Source of the DNA: CAZPWF01 sp964590725
GTDB taxonomy: Bacteria > Patescibacteriota > Saccharimonadia > Saccharimonadales > JACQNP01
DNA length: 64,000 bases
Direction of reading: 5' to 3'
Assembly: GCA_964590725.1 (NCBI GenBank)
Contig: CAZPWF010000001.1
Location: 1 to 64,000 of the forward strand
Position numbers and translations under genes: made by a program. Position 1 is the stretch's first letter, and each line of letters opens with the position of its first letter. The notes below the pieces were generated by a model, which was given only the letters and a program-made list of their open reading frames with translations, made no database searches and was not told the origin of the DNA. This document shows, one piece after another, positions 7,922-15,851 of this stretch.

Positions 7922-8254
7922 CTACTCAGCACGAACTGGCGATATATGTGAGTGATGTGTGTTAAGTGTTTTTAGGGCAGCTTCGTAGCCACTGCAGCCA
8001 TTCTTTAGCCAGTCACTGATACGGGCGACTGTTCGACTGCTGAGTTTTGTTTTCTCCGTAATGACAATGTACTTTTCGCCAGCAACGAGCATCCGAGCGG
8101 CTTCAAGTCGTGCGCTAATCTCGATAATCTCTTTTTCGGTCATAACATCACGCAGAAAGTTCTGCATTGCTTCAGGATCATTAATAGAAAGCAGTGCCTC
8201 AACGAACTGTTGTGCCTGTTTGGATTCCCAAATTTGTGATGCATTATATTGCAT
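7922..8254 (-). CDS. TrpR-like regulator, YerC/YecD family
   Basis: A 110-aa DNA-binding protein of the TrpR-like YerC/YecD family (PF01371). The N-terminal helix FVEALLSINDPEAMQNFLRD, MTEKEIIEISARLEAARML and the helix-turn-helix ITEKTKLSSRTVARISDWL with CSGYEAAL after it are typical. YerC/YecD proteins are short putative repressors whose ligands are mostly unknown. The ATG at 8254 was chosen over the in-frame TTG at 8272 because that TTG lies inside the -10 region of a well-formed promoter. It is a single-gene unit with its own terminator. Confidence 0.92.
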   Translation of the reverse strand: MQYNASQIWESKQAQQFVEALLSINDPEAMQNFLRDVMTEKEIIEISARLEAARMLVAGEKYIVITEKTKLSSRTVARISDWLKNGCSGYEAALKTLNTHHSHISPVRAE

Positions 8255-8291
8255 AACTATACACTTTATCAAAGTAAAGTAAATTTGTCAA
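8255..8291 (-). promoter_or_regulatory. Promoter of the yerC-like gene
   Basis: On the minus strand TTGACA (8286-8291) and TAAAGT (8263-8268) are separated by exactly 17 bp, and the ATG follows 8 nt after the -10 box. This is the best sigma-70-like promoter in the window and predicts a leader of only one or two nucleotides. Confidence 0.7.
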
Positions 8292-8316
8292 TAGTGAAAT
8301 AATATGGCATGTTTGT

Positions 8317-8328
8317 TAATATCAAACC
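8317..8328 (+). promoter_or_regulatory. -10 box of a leaderless promoter
   Basis: TAATAT at 8317-8322 is followed by 6 nt and ATG at 8329. It is divergent from the YerC promoter; the two share the 8255-8328 region, where YerC could act on both. Confidence 0.5.
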
Positions 8329-8925
8329 ATGTCCGTAAAAGTTATCGATAGAACACAGCCGAATTCTTATATCACTGCACTTCTCAGATATAAAAACAGT
8401 GGTATGTTACTTGATCTAGGGGCTGGCCATGGCCGTCATGCAGTCTTTTTTGCAGAGCATGGATTTGAAGTTACGGCAGTCGATCCCGACTCGGCATTCT
8501 GTAGTGAGATTACAGATAAAGCACTTGCTAAACAGCTAAAAATAGATGTAATACAGTCAGATATTGCAAGTTTTCCCATAGATAAAAAGTACGATGCCAT
8601 AATATCTGCGATGGTGCTTCATTTTTTAGAGTATCAGGAAGTTTTGGATGCGATAGAGAAGATGAAGGAGCTTACATCTAAAGACGGATTAAATGTTATT
8701 TCAGCTTATACCAATCAAAATGTCGCTGATTTTATGAAAGATAACCCCCATGGTCGCGAAGCTTACTTACTAAAACCTGGTGAACTGAAAGATTTGTATG
8801 AAGGCTGGGAAATACTGGAATACTCAGAAGATTGGACTGAGCCAGGTGTAATAAATGAAGGCGATGTACCTCAAAGCTACCATAAAGTTAATATGATTGC
8901 TCGTAAAACCGAGACACTCTCATAA
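8329..8925 (+). CDS. Class I SAM-dependent methyltransferase (TehB-like)
   Basis: A 198-aa Rossmann-fold methyltransferase. Motif I is LLDLGAGHGRHAVFFAEHG (about residues 28-46), motif II VTAVDPD (about 50-56), the post-II acidic residue is in VIQSDIASF and motif IV is YDAIISAMVLHFL (about 88-100). The pattern recalls the TehB/tellurite-resistance group, and the substrate is probably a small molecule. The gene stands alone, divergent from YerC, with a leaderless start. The exact substrate cannot be read from the sequence. Confidence 0.88.
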   Translation: MSVKVIDRTQPNSYITALLRYKNSGMLLDLGAGHGRHAVFFAEHGFEVTAVDPDSAFCSEITDKALAKQLKIDVIQSDIASFPIDKKYDAIISAMVLHFLEYQEVLDAIEKMKELTSKDGLNVISAYTNQNVADFMKDNPHGREAYLLKPGELKDLYEGWEILEYSEDWTEPGVINEGDVPQSYHKVNMIARKTETLS

Positions 8926-9008
8926 CATGCCATTTGATGTCTCATTTGTCTCGTTTATACCCGTTAAATAGTTCGTGACCTGTATGCGGAGCCAAGATGC
9001 TTATGTTT

Positions 9009-9043
9009 AAATGACCTCTTTTTTTTGCAGGGGTCATTTTGTT
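9009..9043 (+). terminator. Possible terminator after the methyltransferase
   Basis: AAATGACC (9009-9016) pairs with GGTCATTT (9032-9039), with a T-rich 15-nt loop, and TTTTG follows. The stem is AT-rich, so strength is uncertain. It overlaps the promoter region of the next gene. Confidence 0.4.
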
Positions 9044-9046
9044 TGT

Positions 9047-9058
9047 TATGATTACGTT
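9047..9058 (+). promoter_or_regulatory. -10 box of a leaderless promoter
   Basis: TATGAT at 9047-9052 stands 6 nt before ATG at 9059. This supports the start at 9059 over an upstream in-frame ATG at 9011 that lies within the hairpin. Confidence 0.55.
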
Positions 9059-9595
9059 ATGCATATTTACCTGGCACGGCATGGTCAGACCAACTACAAC
9101 GAACTTGGGTTATGTAATGCCGACCCCGCTGTTGACGTTCATCTTACAGAGACCGGTATTCAACAAGCACAAATATTAGCAGACCATCTTAAAGGCACTG
9201 GGTTTGAAAAAATCTATGTGTCAGAGCTAAAAAGAACACAACAGACTGCCGCGTATATCAATCATTACCACAGCTTACCTTTATCAGTAGATGCACGCCT
9301 TAACGATAACCGTACCGGCTTTGAGGGTCAGCCAGCTGAGGATTATTACGACGCACTTGAAGCCGCAACAGACAAATGGAGCTTTAGCCAAGGAGATGGC
9401 GAAACACTGAATGATGTGAAAGCAAGAGTAGAAGCCTTTATAAACGAACTCAAAAGTCAGTCGTACAATTCAGTTCTTATTGTCACATCCATGAGTATTG
9501 TGCAGGCATTTTACGGAATCGTGAATTCACTGAGCAACGAGGAAGCCTGGGGCTTTGCCGTCGACAAAGGCAGCTGTATCGAACTCGATATCTAA
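9059..9595 (+). CDS. Histidine phosphatase (phosphoglycerate mutase-like)
   Basis: A 178-aa member of the histidine phosphatase superfamily, branch 1. The catalytic RHG motif is in IYLARHGQTNYNE at the N terminus; the downstream SELKRTQQTAAYI motif holds the second phosphate-binding Arg; NDNRTGFEGQPAEDY replaces the usual L-E-G loop, and the second catalytic His, which usually lies near residue 150, is not obvious: VTSMSIVQAF stands where V-x-HG is normally found. Loss of that histidine suggests an inactive or altered enzyme. The start was moved to 9059 to match the family and the promoter. Confidence 0.86.
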   Translation: MHIYLARHGQTNYNELGLCNADPAVDVHLTETGIQQAQILADHLKGTGFEKIYVSELKRTQQTAAYINHYHSLPLSVDARLNDNRTGFEGQPAEDYYDALEAATDKWSFSQGDGETLNDVKARVEAFINELKSQSYNSVLIVTSMSIVQAFYGIVNSLSNEEAWGFAVDKGSCIELDI

Positions 9596-9665
9596 AGTTT
9601 GCTTGCGAAGTGCGTCGAAGAGGGAGTGCCAACCTCGAGCAATATGCAAAGTATCGCGGAAGTGA

Positions 9666-9677
9666 TATTTTTAATTC
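9666..9677 (+). promoter_or_regulatory. -10 box of a leaderless promoter
   Basis: TATTTT at 9666-9671 is 6 nt upstream of ATG at 9678. Confidence 0.4.
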
Positions 9678-9914
9678 ATGCCAGACGACTTCGAAAAATA
9701 TCGTACAGATGATCGTGTTGCCGTCGATATTGCCAAGACTCTATTCGATCGTATTTCTATGCTGGCTGAACTCGTAGAGATGAGCGATATGTCTGACGAA
9801 AGGAAAGCAAGTTTTAGAAAAGACTTCAGTTTGGGGAACATTGTGGATATTGCAGTGCATAGTTTTCTTGAAGGTTTTACTGAAGACCTTGATAGTTTGT
9901 TCCTAGACGATTAA
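9678..9914 (+). CDS. Hypothetical acidic 78-aa protein
   Basis: I do not recognise this small protein. It is strongly acidic, probably all-helical, and has no membrane segment or Cys. Central features are a Met-rich ISMLAELVEMSDMSDERKASF stretch and a C-terminal FLEGFTEDLDSLFLDD helix. It has its own -10 box and no close downstream gene, so it is probably a single-gene unit. Its reality rests on the promoter, the absence of overlapping frames and plausible amino-acid composition. Confidence 0.55.
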   Translation: MPDDFEKYRTDDRVAVDIAKTLFDRISMLAELVEMSDMSDERKASFRKDFSLGNIVDIAVHSFLEGFTEDLDSLFLDD

Positions 9915-10189
9915 ACCTATAATTCAGACCACTACGAATATTCTCCCAACACCATAACAATTCTAACTTCCATCAACACATGGAGCCAATAAAAGTTACT
10001 GTGTATTTGCGCGGTCATTTTAATTATTTATTCGGAGTTCGAATTAAAATCGAAGGTTCGGTGAACGAGAAGTACAGATAAATAATGTGTTAACATATTG
10101 TTGGCGAGTTTTTATGGAAAGACTGTAATCGTAGCAAACGATATGTCCGACCTCTCGAGCCAAGTAGATATTATCTTAACAACCTAAAA
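9915..10189 (+). other. Long intergenic region upstream of SAM riboswitch
   Basis: No convincing gene is seen. A 33-residue frame (9980-10081) exists but has neither a good ribosome site nor a -10 box. The palindromic TGTTAACA near 10088 and AT-rich stretches around 10160-10190 (for example TATTAT) may hold the promoter of the riboswitch transcript. Confidence 0.4.
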
Positions 10190-10331
10190 TATATAAAGAG
10201 TGCGGCTAGAGAACTTGCTCAATGATCCGCCAGCAACCTATCTTTTGATAAGGTGCTAAGTCAAGCCCGCCTGTTGGCAGGGAAAGATGTAATACTTATA
10301 TCCTTTCGGCTAACAGTTGAAAGGATTTTTC
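10190..10331 (+). ncRNA. SAM-I (S-box)-like riboswitch with terminator
   Basis: The segment has the S-box layout. P2: GCGG (10202-10205) pairs with CCGC, with kink-turn-like GA/TGAT flanks; GAG pairs with CTC around the loop AACTTG. The conserved core CAGCAACC and GGTGCTAAGTC form P3 (ACCTATC with GATAAGGT). The P2 loop CTTG can pair with CAAG after GCTAAGT, as in the S-box pseudoknot. P4 is CCCGCC with GGCAGGG, then AAAGATG. The expression platform is ATCCTTTC (10300-10307) pairing with GAAAGGAT (10319-10326) followed by five T, just before the metA start. The hairpin also covers the AAAGGA ribosome site. SAM binding is inferred from these motifs and from the downstream gene. Confidence 0.82.
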
Positions 10332-11297
10332 ATGCCAATAATTATTCCAGAATCTACATCTGACAATGAATTTTATGATCGTCTCTCCAGTGCAGGTGCT
10401 GCAGTTATAAGTGAAGAGCTAGCATCTCATCAGGATGTACGACCAGCACGAATTGGGTTACTGAATTTAATGCCAGCAGCAGTAATGGAGGATACGGAGC
10501 TTCGATGGCTTAGATTAATAAGTCATACTGTCCTTCAGATAGAACCCGTACTAGTAAAATTTGATGATGATGAAAGAGAGGATGCTGGATGTAGTCGTAA
10601 GCCAGTGTTAAAGCGCTACACGCCTTTTTCTCAAGTTACAGAATCGGGCCTGGACGGCTTAATAATCACTGGTGACAATATCGAAGTTAACGATTCACAG
10701 AACGGCTTACTGCCATTCGAAAAGGTAACTTATAGTGAAAAACTTGGCGAGATAATCGACTGGTCCTCAAACGAGGTGCCTACAACAATATTCTCGTGCC
10801 TCGCAAGTCATTTTGCACTCCATAGAAGACACGGAATTGACAGAAATTATTCGAAAGTTAAAAACTTTGGTGTATACAGACATACAGTCGTAGATGAGCA
10901 CGATCCAATCGCCTTTAACCTCGATGACGCCATTATATCCCCTCATTCAAGATGGGGAGATATTCCACTAGAACAGATATTAGACGCAAAGATTAACGTG
11001 GTAGCGACGAATGATAAGGTCGGCTGGCTACTTGCAACCGAAGGCAACCGAACAGGCTATAGCGATCTATATATACAAGGCCACCCTGAATACTGGAGAC
11101 AGGACCTTCATAACGAATATGCCCGAGATCAACGGCAATTACCTGAAAATTATTATCCAGAAAACGATCCAACAAAAACACCAATACTGAGCTGGTCTAC
11201 TGATGCGCGAGCAATATTAGCGAACTGGATAAACCACATCTACAGCCAATACTCAAACATGACTAACTTATTTGACATAAGCACCTTGGGAAAATAG
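10332..11297 (+). CDS. metA: Homoserine O-succinyltransferase (MetA/HTS family)
   Basis: A 321-aa protein of the HTS family (PF04204), which acylates homoserine in methionine synthesis. IGLLNLMPAAVMEDTELRWL (about 41-60) and DGLIITGDNIEV are diagnostic; the predicted nucleophile is Cys156 in TIFSCLASHFALHRRHGI, and the other triad members are His251 and Glu253 in GHPEYWRQDL; the C-terminal PENYYPENDPTKTPILSW block is well conserved. Length is slightly above the usual 300. ATG at 10332 follows AAAGGA inside the riboswitch hairpin; an in-frame TTG at 10317 is part of that hairpin. No other methionine-pathway gene is nearby, which is odd for a reduced genome. Succinyl versus acetyl preference is not resolved. 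Confidence 0.92.
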   Translation: MPIIIPESTSDNEFYDRLSSAGAAVISEELASHQDVRPARIGLLNLMPAAVMEDTELRWLRLISHTVLQIEPVLVKFDDDEREDAGCSRKPVLKRYTPFSQVTESGLDGLIITGDNIEVNDSQNGLLPFEKVTYSEKLGEIIDWSSNEVPTTIFSCLASHFALHRRHGIDRNYSKVKNFGVYRHTVVDEHDPIAFNLDDAIISPHSRWGDIPLEQILDAKINVVATNDKVGWLLATEGNRTGYSDLYIQGHPEYWRQDLHNEYARDQRQLPENYYPENDPTKTPILSWSTDARAILANWINHIYSQYSNMTNLFDISTLGK

Positions 11298-11310
11298 TTT
11301 TTTCATTTGT

Positions 11311-11322
11311 TATCATTAACAA
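11311..11322 (+). promoter_or_regulatory. -10 box of a leaderless promoter
   Basis: TATCAT at 11311-11316 ends 6 nt before GTG at 11323, which supports GTG rather than the ATG four codons later as the start. Confidence 0.45.
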
Positions 11323-11829
11323 GTGAAACGAATCATGATAATAGGCCCAGGGAATGCTGGTAAATCGACCCTAGCCGTTGAACTTGGTAAAATTCTAGAT
11401 CTGCCCGTTCATCACCTCGACCGTATATTTTGGTTACCTATCTGGGTGGCTAAGGATCGTGAATTATTTATTGATGAGCAAAAACAACTTGTAGCTAAAG
11501 AAAGCTGGATTATTGAAGGTGATTTTAAGAATAGTTACGATATACGCGCCAAAAGAGTTGATACGATCATATATTTGAATGTTCCAAGAAGATTATTGAT
11601 ACCTCGATTTTTCAAGAGAGTATACAAATACCGTGGCAGCACTCGTCCTGATATGACCGAAGGTAATATAGAAAAGGTCAATTTTGAATATCTTCGATGG
11701 CTTTACAGATACGATCGGAGCGTCCCAAAGGAGCTAATTGAAAGATATCGCAATTCAAAAGCTGTGTACATCTTAGAGAAGCCCAAAGAAGTTGAAAATT
11801 TCTTGTCAAACCTACAATCGAAACAGTAA
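11323..11829 (+). CDS. P-loop kinase, FlaR/adenylate kinase-like
   Basis: A 168-aa P-loop protein resembling the so-called DNA topology modulation protein FlaR and related small kinases. The Walker A motif is GPGNAGKST (about residues 8-16); LPVHHLDRIFWLP and WIIEGDF follow as in the family; VDTIIYLNVPRRLLIPRFFKR resembles the lid region. The biochemical role is a nucleotide or small-molecule kinase; FlaR activity as such is poorly defined. It starts with GTG directly after a -10 box. Nothing links it to metA upstream except proximity. Confidence 0.82.
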   Translation: MKRIMIIGPGNAGKSTLAVELGKILDLPVHHLDRIFWLPIWVAKDRELFIDEQKQLVAKESWIIEGDFKNSYDIRAKRVDTIIYLNVPRRLLIPRFFKRVYKYRGSTRPDMTEGNIEKVNFEYLRWLYRYDRSVPKELIERYRNSKAVYILEKPKEVENFLSNLQSKQ

Positions 11830-11940
11830 CATTTTCGTTTCCAAGTAAATTCACAGGTGACAACCAGTACGTTCGTAACTTTGTATAAATGACCAGATAA
11901 TGTTATTATAATAATTCAATTGCACCTAGGAAGAAAACAT

Positions 11941-12792
11941 ATGCGCAATGGACAATACATGAATATAAAAATGCTTGGATCAGGAGACTGGCAAGGCACT
12001 CCAGCTGTGTTCTGTACTTGTCGCGTTTGTATGCATGCCGCGGCTAATCCAAAAAGCCCAGAATACCGCACTAGACCTTCACTGCACATAAGCACAAAAA
12101 CCACTGACATTCTGGTCGAGGCTAGCCCCGACCTACGCCTGCAATCAGCGCTCCACAGGCTGCCAGACATCCGACATATTTTGATAAGTCACTGGCATTT
12201 TGACCACATGTTTGGATTATATGAACTACATGCCTGGGTTGAGTTGTTTGCTAAAGACACGACCATTTACTGCTCTAAGGCTACAGCTAATAAGATCAAA
12301 ACCATCTTTTCGCATATACAATTTAATGTAGTTACCCTAGAGGCTTATAGACCATTCGAAATTGGAGACGTAAGAATCATTCCTCTCCCTGTGCGTCATA
12401 TGCAACAAGATATTCAAACAGCCGAAGAACATCTTGATAATACCCTTGGGTTCCAATTTGAATCTGCTGAACGCAAAGTAGCCTACTTGGCAGACTATTT
12501 CCAAATACCCGATCGAACACGTACTATCATATCGAATTGTGACACTGCGGTTCTAGACGGCACCTACCTGTTTGAGGATAAATACCCCAACAAGCCATAT
12601 CAAAGAGCCATAGTTAAAGACTATGATGCCGATCATCTACACGGTCATGACATAATTGCATATGCAGCTTCACTCAAGACGCCTAGTGTTGTTTACCATT
12701 CGGTCTCTCATCTTTCGGAACTTATGCATGATGAACTACAGGAATTGCTGCCGAAAAATCAATTTATAGGGAAGGATGGCTATGTCCTGTAG
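11941..12792 (+). CDS. PhnP-like metallo-beta-lactamase-fold hydrolase
   Basis: A 283-aa metal-dependent hydrolase. The zinc-hook FCTCRVC (Cys25, Cys27, Cys30), typical of PhnP and relatives, precedes the MBL signature HWHFDH (His84, His86, Asp88, His89); later metal ligands are in PLPVRHMQ, VAYLADYF, TAVLDGTYL and DYDADHLHGHD. PhnP is a cyclic phosphodiesterase of phosphonate use, and related enzymes act on other cyclic phosphates or nucleotides. ATG at 11941 has AGGAAG 8 nt upstream. It overlaps the amidohydrolase gene by 11 bp. No phosphonate genes are nearby, so the substrate is open. Confidence 0.87.
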   Translation: MRNGQYMNIKMLGSGDWQGTPAVFCTCRVCMHAAANPKSPEYRTRPSLHISTKTTDILVEASPDLRLQSALHRLPDIRHILISHWHFDHMFGLYELHAWVELFAKDTTIYCSKATANKIKTIFSHIQFNVVTLEAYRPFEIGDVRIIPLPVRHMQQDIQTAEEHLDNTLGFQFESAERKVAYLADYFQIPDRTRTIISNCDTAVLDGTYLFEDKYPNKPYQRAIVKDYDADHLHGHDIIAYAASLKTPSVVYHSVSHLSELMHDELQELLPKNQFIGKDGYVL

Positions 12793-13846
12793 TCACAACG
12801 AAATAAATTACCAAGCATACTACGATCACGGGCTGCAAGCCACTAAAGAAGAAGGACAGATTATAGATGCCCTTGCTGGGCACCTCCCCAATAAAATAAT
12901 CGACAGCCACACCCATGCAGGGGCTGATGAGCATTTTGATGAAAATAACTTGAGCGAATTTACTAAAGGACATATGGTAAGCACATTTCCTGTTACTACT
13001 TTTGAACAATCTGCCGAGGTAAGCGATCTAATGTTTCCTGGCCTTGAGGTCCGTAAAGTTCGGTTTGCACACGCATTTCGTGGAATTGCCCACACAGCTG
13101 TTAATTCATATCTAACCGAAAGTGTTGATCCCGCTGATCGTGTTGCTTTATTTGGCGTTCATGGCACGCAAGAAGGAATTGACTATACCGTAGAAGAACT
13201 TCATACCAATAAATATACTGGTCTTAAAATGTATTATTCTTCAGAGCAAGAGCCGGTATATGATTTATTCGAATATTATCCTCGGCCAATCCTAGCGGCA
13301 GCTGAAAGTGTCGGTACACCCATAATTCTGCATCTGCCTCGCAGTCTTGAGTCTTCTCTACCTGAAATTAGAGAGCTCGTTACGTCTTATCCAAAACTGC
13401 AGATCGTGCTTGCTCATGCCGGGGTGACGTGGATTGATAATGATGAGGTAGATTCTGTATATGCGCAAACAGCACATTATCAAAACATAATGGCCGACAC
13501 AGCGGGAGTCACAGACGCACGGGTTTTAGAAAAAATTATTCGACACTTCGGAGCAAATCGCATTCTTTTTGGTAGCGATGAGCCACTTAACCTTCTAAGA
13601 GAGCAAAGCTATGAACACCCAGAGCTAGGAGTGCGCATAATTACTGATTTTCCTTATCATTGGGTAAACCCTGAAGAATTTAGCGAATTCCACGGCAAGG
13701 TAGGCACTCCGCAATACAATCATGTTATGCAGGTAGAAGCTTTACTGACAGCAATCCGACGCATTGCGCCGAATCTTCAACAACAACAAGCGATGGTGCA
13801 GAAAATTTTTTATGACAATTCGCATCGGGTATTCGGTTTTTCATAA
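12782..13846 (+). CDS. Amidohydrolase-fold metal-dependent hydrolase
   Basis: A 354-aa TIM-barrel hydrolase of the amidohydrolase-2 type (PF04909). Metal ligands are visible as IIDSHTHAG near the N terminus, Lys in YTGLKMYYS, His in IILHLPRS, His in IVLAHAGV and Asp in ILFGSDEP. Such enzymes hydrolyse or decarboxylate small cyclic substrates. GGAAGG lies 6 nt before the ATG at 12782, better than the ATG at 12776, which touches the ribosome site. Overlap with the PhnP-like gene suggests a two-step hydrolytic pathway or a coupled clean-up function. The substrate is unknown. Confidence 0.87.
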   Translation: MSCSHNEINYQAYYDHGLQATKEEGQIIDALAGHLPNKIIDSHTHAGADEHFDENNLSEFTKGHMVSTFPVTTFEQSAEVSDLMFPGLEVRKVRFAHAFRGIAHTAVNSYLTESVDPADRVALFGVHGTQEGIDYTVEELHTNKYTGLKMYYSSEQEPVYDLFEYYPRPILAAAESVGTPIILHLPRSLESSLPEIRELVTSYPKLQIVLAHAGVTWIDNDEVDSVYAQTAHYQNIMADTAGVTDARVLEKIIRHFGANRILFGSDEPLNLLREQSYEHPELGVRIITDFPYHWVNPEEFSEFHGKVGTPQYNHVMQVEALLTAIRRIAPNLQQQQAMVQKIFYDNSHRVFGFS

Positions 13847-13949
13847 GGTTTGCAAACATTACGAAACTGTATAGTATTGAGTTTATTCCATCAATGTACT
13901 ATAATATGTAATTGAAAGGTGAAATATTATCCAAGACAATATACCCCAA

Positions 13950-15836
13950 ATGGACTCAACAGTAGAACCTAGCCATATTATTCATGACTACATGCAGGCT
14001 GCTGATGCCGAAATTAACGCAACCGTAGCACGACTCGACCGATTAAACTCACAAGATGACACGGCAGAAACACACATCCCCTCTCTCGTTGATAAAGTAG
14101 GCACCGCTCTTGCACATATTATTGCCGAACAAATTGAAATATCGTTAGACCCATCTGATATTGGTGACGAAATTAGTCAAAGCCTTACAACTCCACCGTC
14201 TCGCACTGACTATCCATGGCCGCCAGATTTCGGACTTCATGCGCAACGCCTAGCCCGTGCTGCCGGCATCAAAAACCCAGTCGACTTAGCAGAGAAGATT
14301 GGTATTGCAGCCAAACATTCTGACTTATTCTCGGAAGCGGGCAGTCTTGGGCCGTTCGTAAATTTACGAGTCAGCGACACAGTACTCGTAACAGAGGCTC
14401 AGCAACTTATTGATAATAAGGAATCTCGAAACCACGACAACAAGTTAGTTCTTGTAGACTTTTCTTCACCCAATATTGCCAAGCCATTCGGTATTAACCA
14501 CCTCCGATCAACTATCATTGGCGAATCCATTGCCCGAATTAAAGAAGAAGCAGGACATACAGTGGTTCGCGCCAATCATCTCGGAGACTGGGGAACTCAG
14601 TTCGGTAACCTATTAGCAGCCTATGATCAGTTCGGTGATAACAGGCCTTTTGAGGAACTCTCTACCGATGAATTAACTCAGCTATATGTACGCTTTAGCA
14701 CTGAAAAGAAGAGTAACCCTGAGTTGACTTTTATCGGAAGAGAGTACTTCCGTCAACTGAGCGAGAAAAATCCTATTCTACTCGAACGCTGGAACGTAGC
14801 CGTACAGGCAAGTCGAAAGGAATTTGCTGAAGTATATGAACGACTAGGCATTAGTTTTGATATGCAGGTCGGAGAAGCATATTTTGAGCAAAGTGCAGAA
14901 AAATTACTTAATGATCTGGAGTCCGATCCGGAAAAGAGTAATCAGTCCGGTATTATCTTTGGCGAAGACGGCACAGCCTACATAAATGGCGAACACCCTG
15001 TGATGCTTCGTACCCAAGATGGTTACTGCGTATATGCTGCACGAGACTTAGCTACTGTCGATATGCGCACCACTAGGTTTAAACCCAATGAAATAGTCTA
15101 TGTGGTAGGTGAGGAGCAAAGTAGCTCGTTTACTGCTATGTTCGAAGCTGCACGTCAATTAGGAGTTAATGGTGACGGGGTAGAACTTATTCATGCCGAT
15201 TTCGGTCTATTGCTTGGCAAAGACCGCAAGAAACTCTCAACTCGAAAAGGCACCAGTGGCAAGCTGGTTGATCTGCTCGACGAATTAGAGAGCCATTCGA
15301 TTGAAAACCTTAAAGAGCGAAACCCAAACTCAACGGATGAATCTCTGCGCAAAAATGCCGAGACCCTTGCTCTCGACGCGCTCATATGGAACGACCTTCA
15401 AACCGACCGCAAGAAAAGTGTTATTTTTGACCCCGAACGAATGCTATCACTTGGCAAGGGAGGAGTTATCGATGCACTCTATGCCCATCTACGAAGTTCT
15501 AAAATTATTGAAAAGATGCGAACTGAAGATTCAAGTGAATCACCAATATATGCCGTCGAAGTAATATCAAATAATGCTGAGCACGATCTAATTATCACAA
15601 TGAGAGACTATCAAAATGTAATTAAGCATGCATCAGAGACAAATTCACCCCACCTGCTAGTTACATATCTACAAAACCTCAGTCGTCGACACGGAGTCTT
15701 CTACGAACATAGTCCCGTAGCCCGAGAAACCAACGAGACCGTAAGAAATTCACGAATTGCACTACACCAAGCGTTCATAAATATTATGGATAGAGGTCTT
15801 GGCTGCCTAAATATAACTGTACCTGAATATCTATAA
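13950..15836 (+). CDS. argS: Arginyl-tRNA synthetase
   Basis: This class I synthetase charges tRNA-Arg. An N-terminal Arg-tRNA-synthetase additional domain (about residues 40-150) is followed by FSSPNIAKPFGINHLRSTIIG, in which HLRS is the HIGH-equivalent, and HLGDWGTQFG. The late segment LSTRKGTSGKL provides the KMSKS-equivalent, and the C-terminal anticodon-binding helical domain ends with SRIALHQAFINIMDRGLGCL. Length (628) is a little above usual because of about 40 extra N-terminal residues. The ATG at 13950 has no ribosome site; AAAGGTG at about 13914-13920 is instead well placed for an in-frame ATT at 13926. TATAAT lies further upstream near 13901. Confidence 0.96.
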   Translation: MDSTVEPSHIIHDYMQAADAEINATVARLDRLNSQDDTAETHIPSLVDKVGTALAHIIAEQIEISLDPSDIGDEISQSLTTPPSRTDYPWPPDFGLHAQRLARAAGIKNPVDLAEKIGIAAKHSDLFSEAGSLGPFVNLRVSDTVLVTEAQQLIDNKESRNHDNKLVLVDFSSPNIAKPFGINHLRSTIIGESIARIKEEAGHTVVRANHLGDWGTQFGNLLAAYDQFGDNRPFEELSTDELTQLYVRFSTEKKSNPELTFIGREYFRQLSEKNPILLERWNVAVQASRKEFAEVYERLGISFDMQVGEAYFEQSAEKLLNDLESDPEKSNQSGIIFGEDGTAYINGEHPVMLRTQDGYCVYAARDLATVDMRTTRFKPNEIVYVVGEEQSSSFTAMFEAARQLGVNGDGVELIHADFGLLLGKDRKKLSTRKGTSGKLVDLLDELESHSIENLKERNPNSTDESLRKNAETLALDALIWNDLQTDRKKSVIFDPERMLSLGKGGVIDALYAHLRSSKIIEKMRTEDSSESPIYAVEVISNNAEHDLIITMRDYQNVIKHASETNSPHLLVTYLQNLSRRHGVFYEHSPVARETNETVRNSRIALHQAFINIMDRGLGCLNITVPEYL

Positions 15837-15851
15837 ACTATAGAAAAAGGT

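Noticed and set aside
9980..10081. A 33-aa frame in the region before the riboswitch
   Set aside because: It has no ribosome site or box at the usual spacing, and the length is expected by chance.
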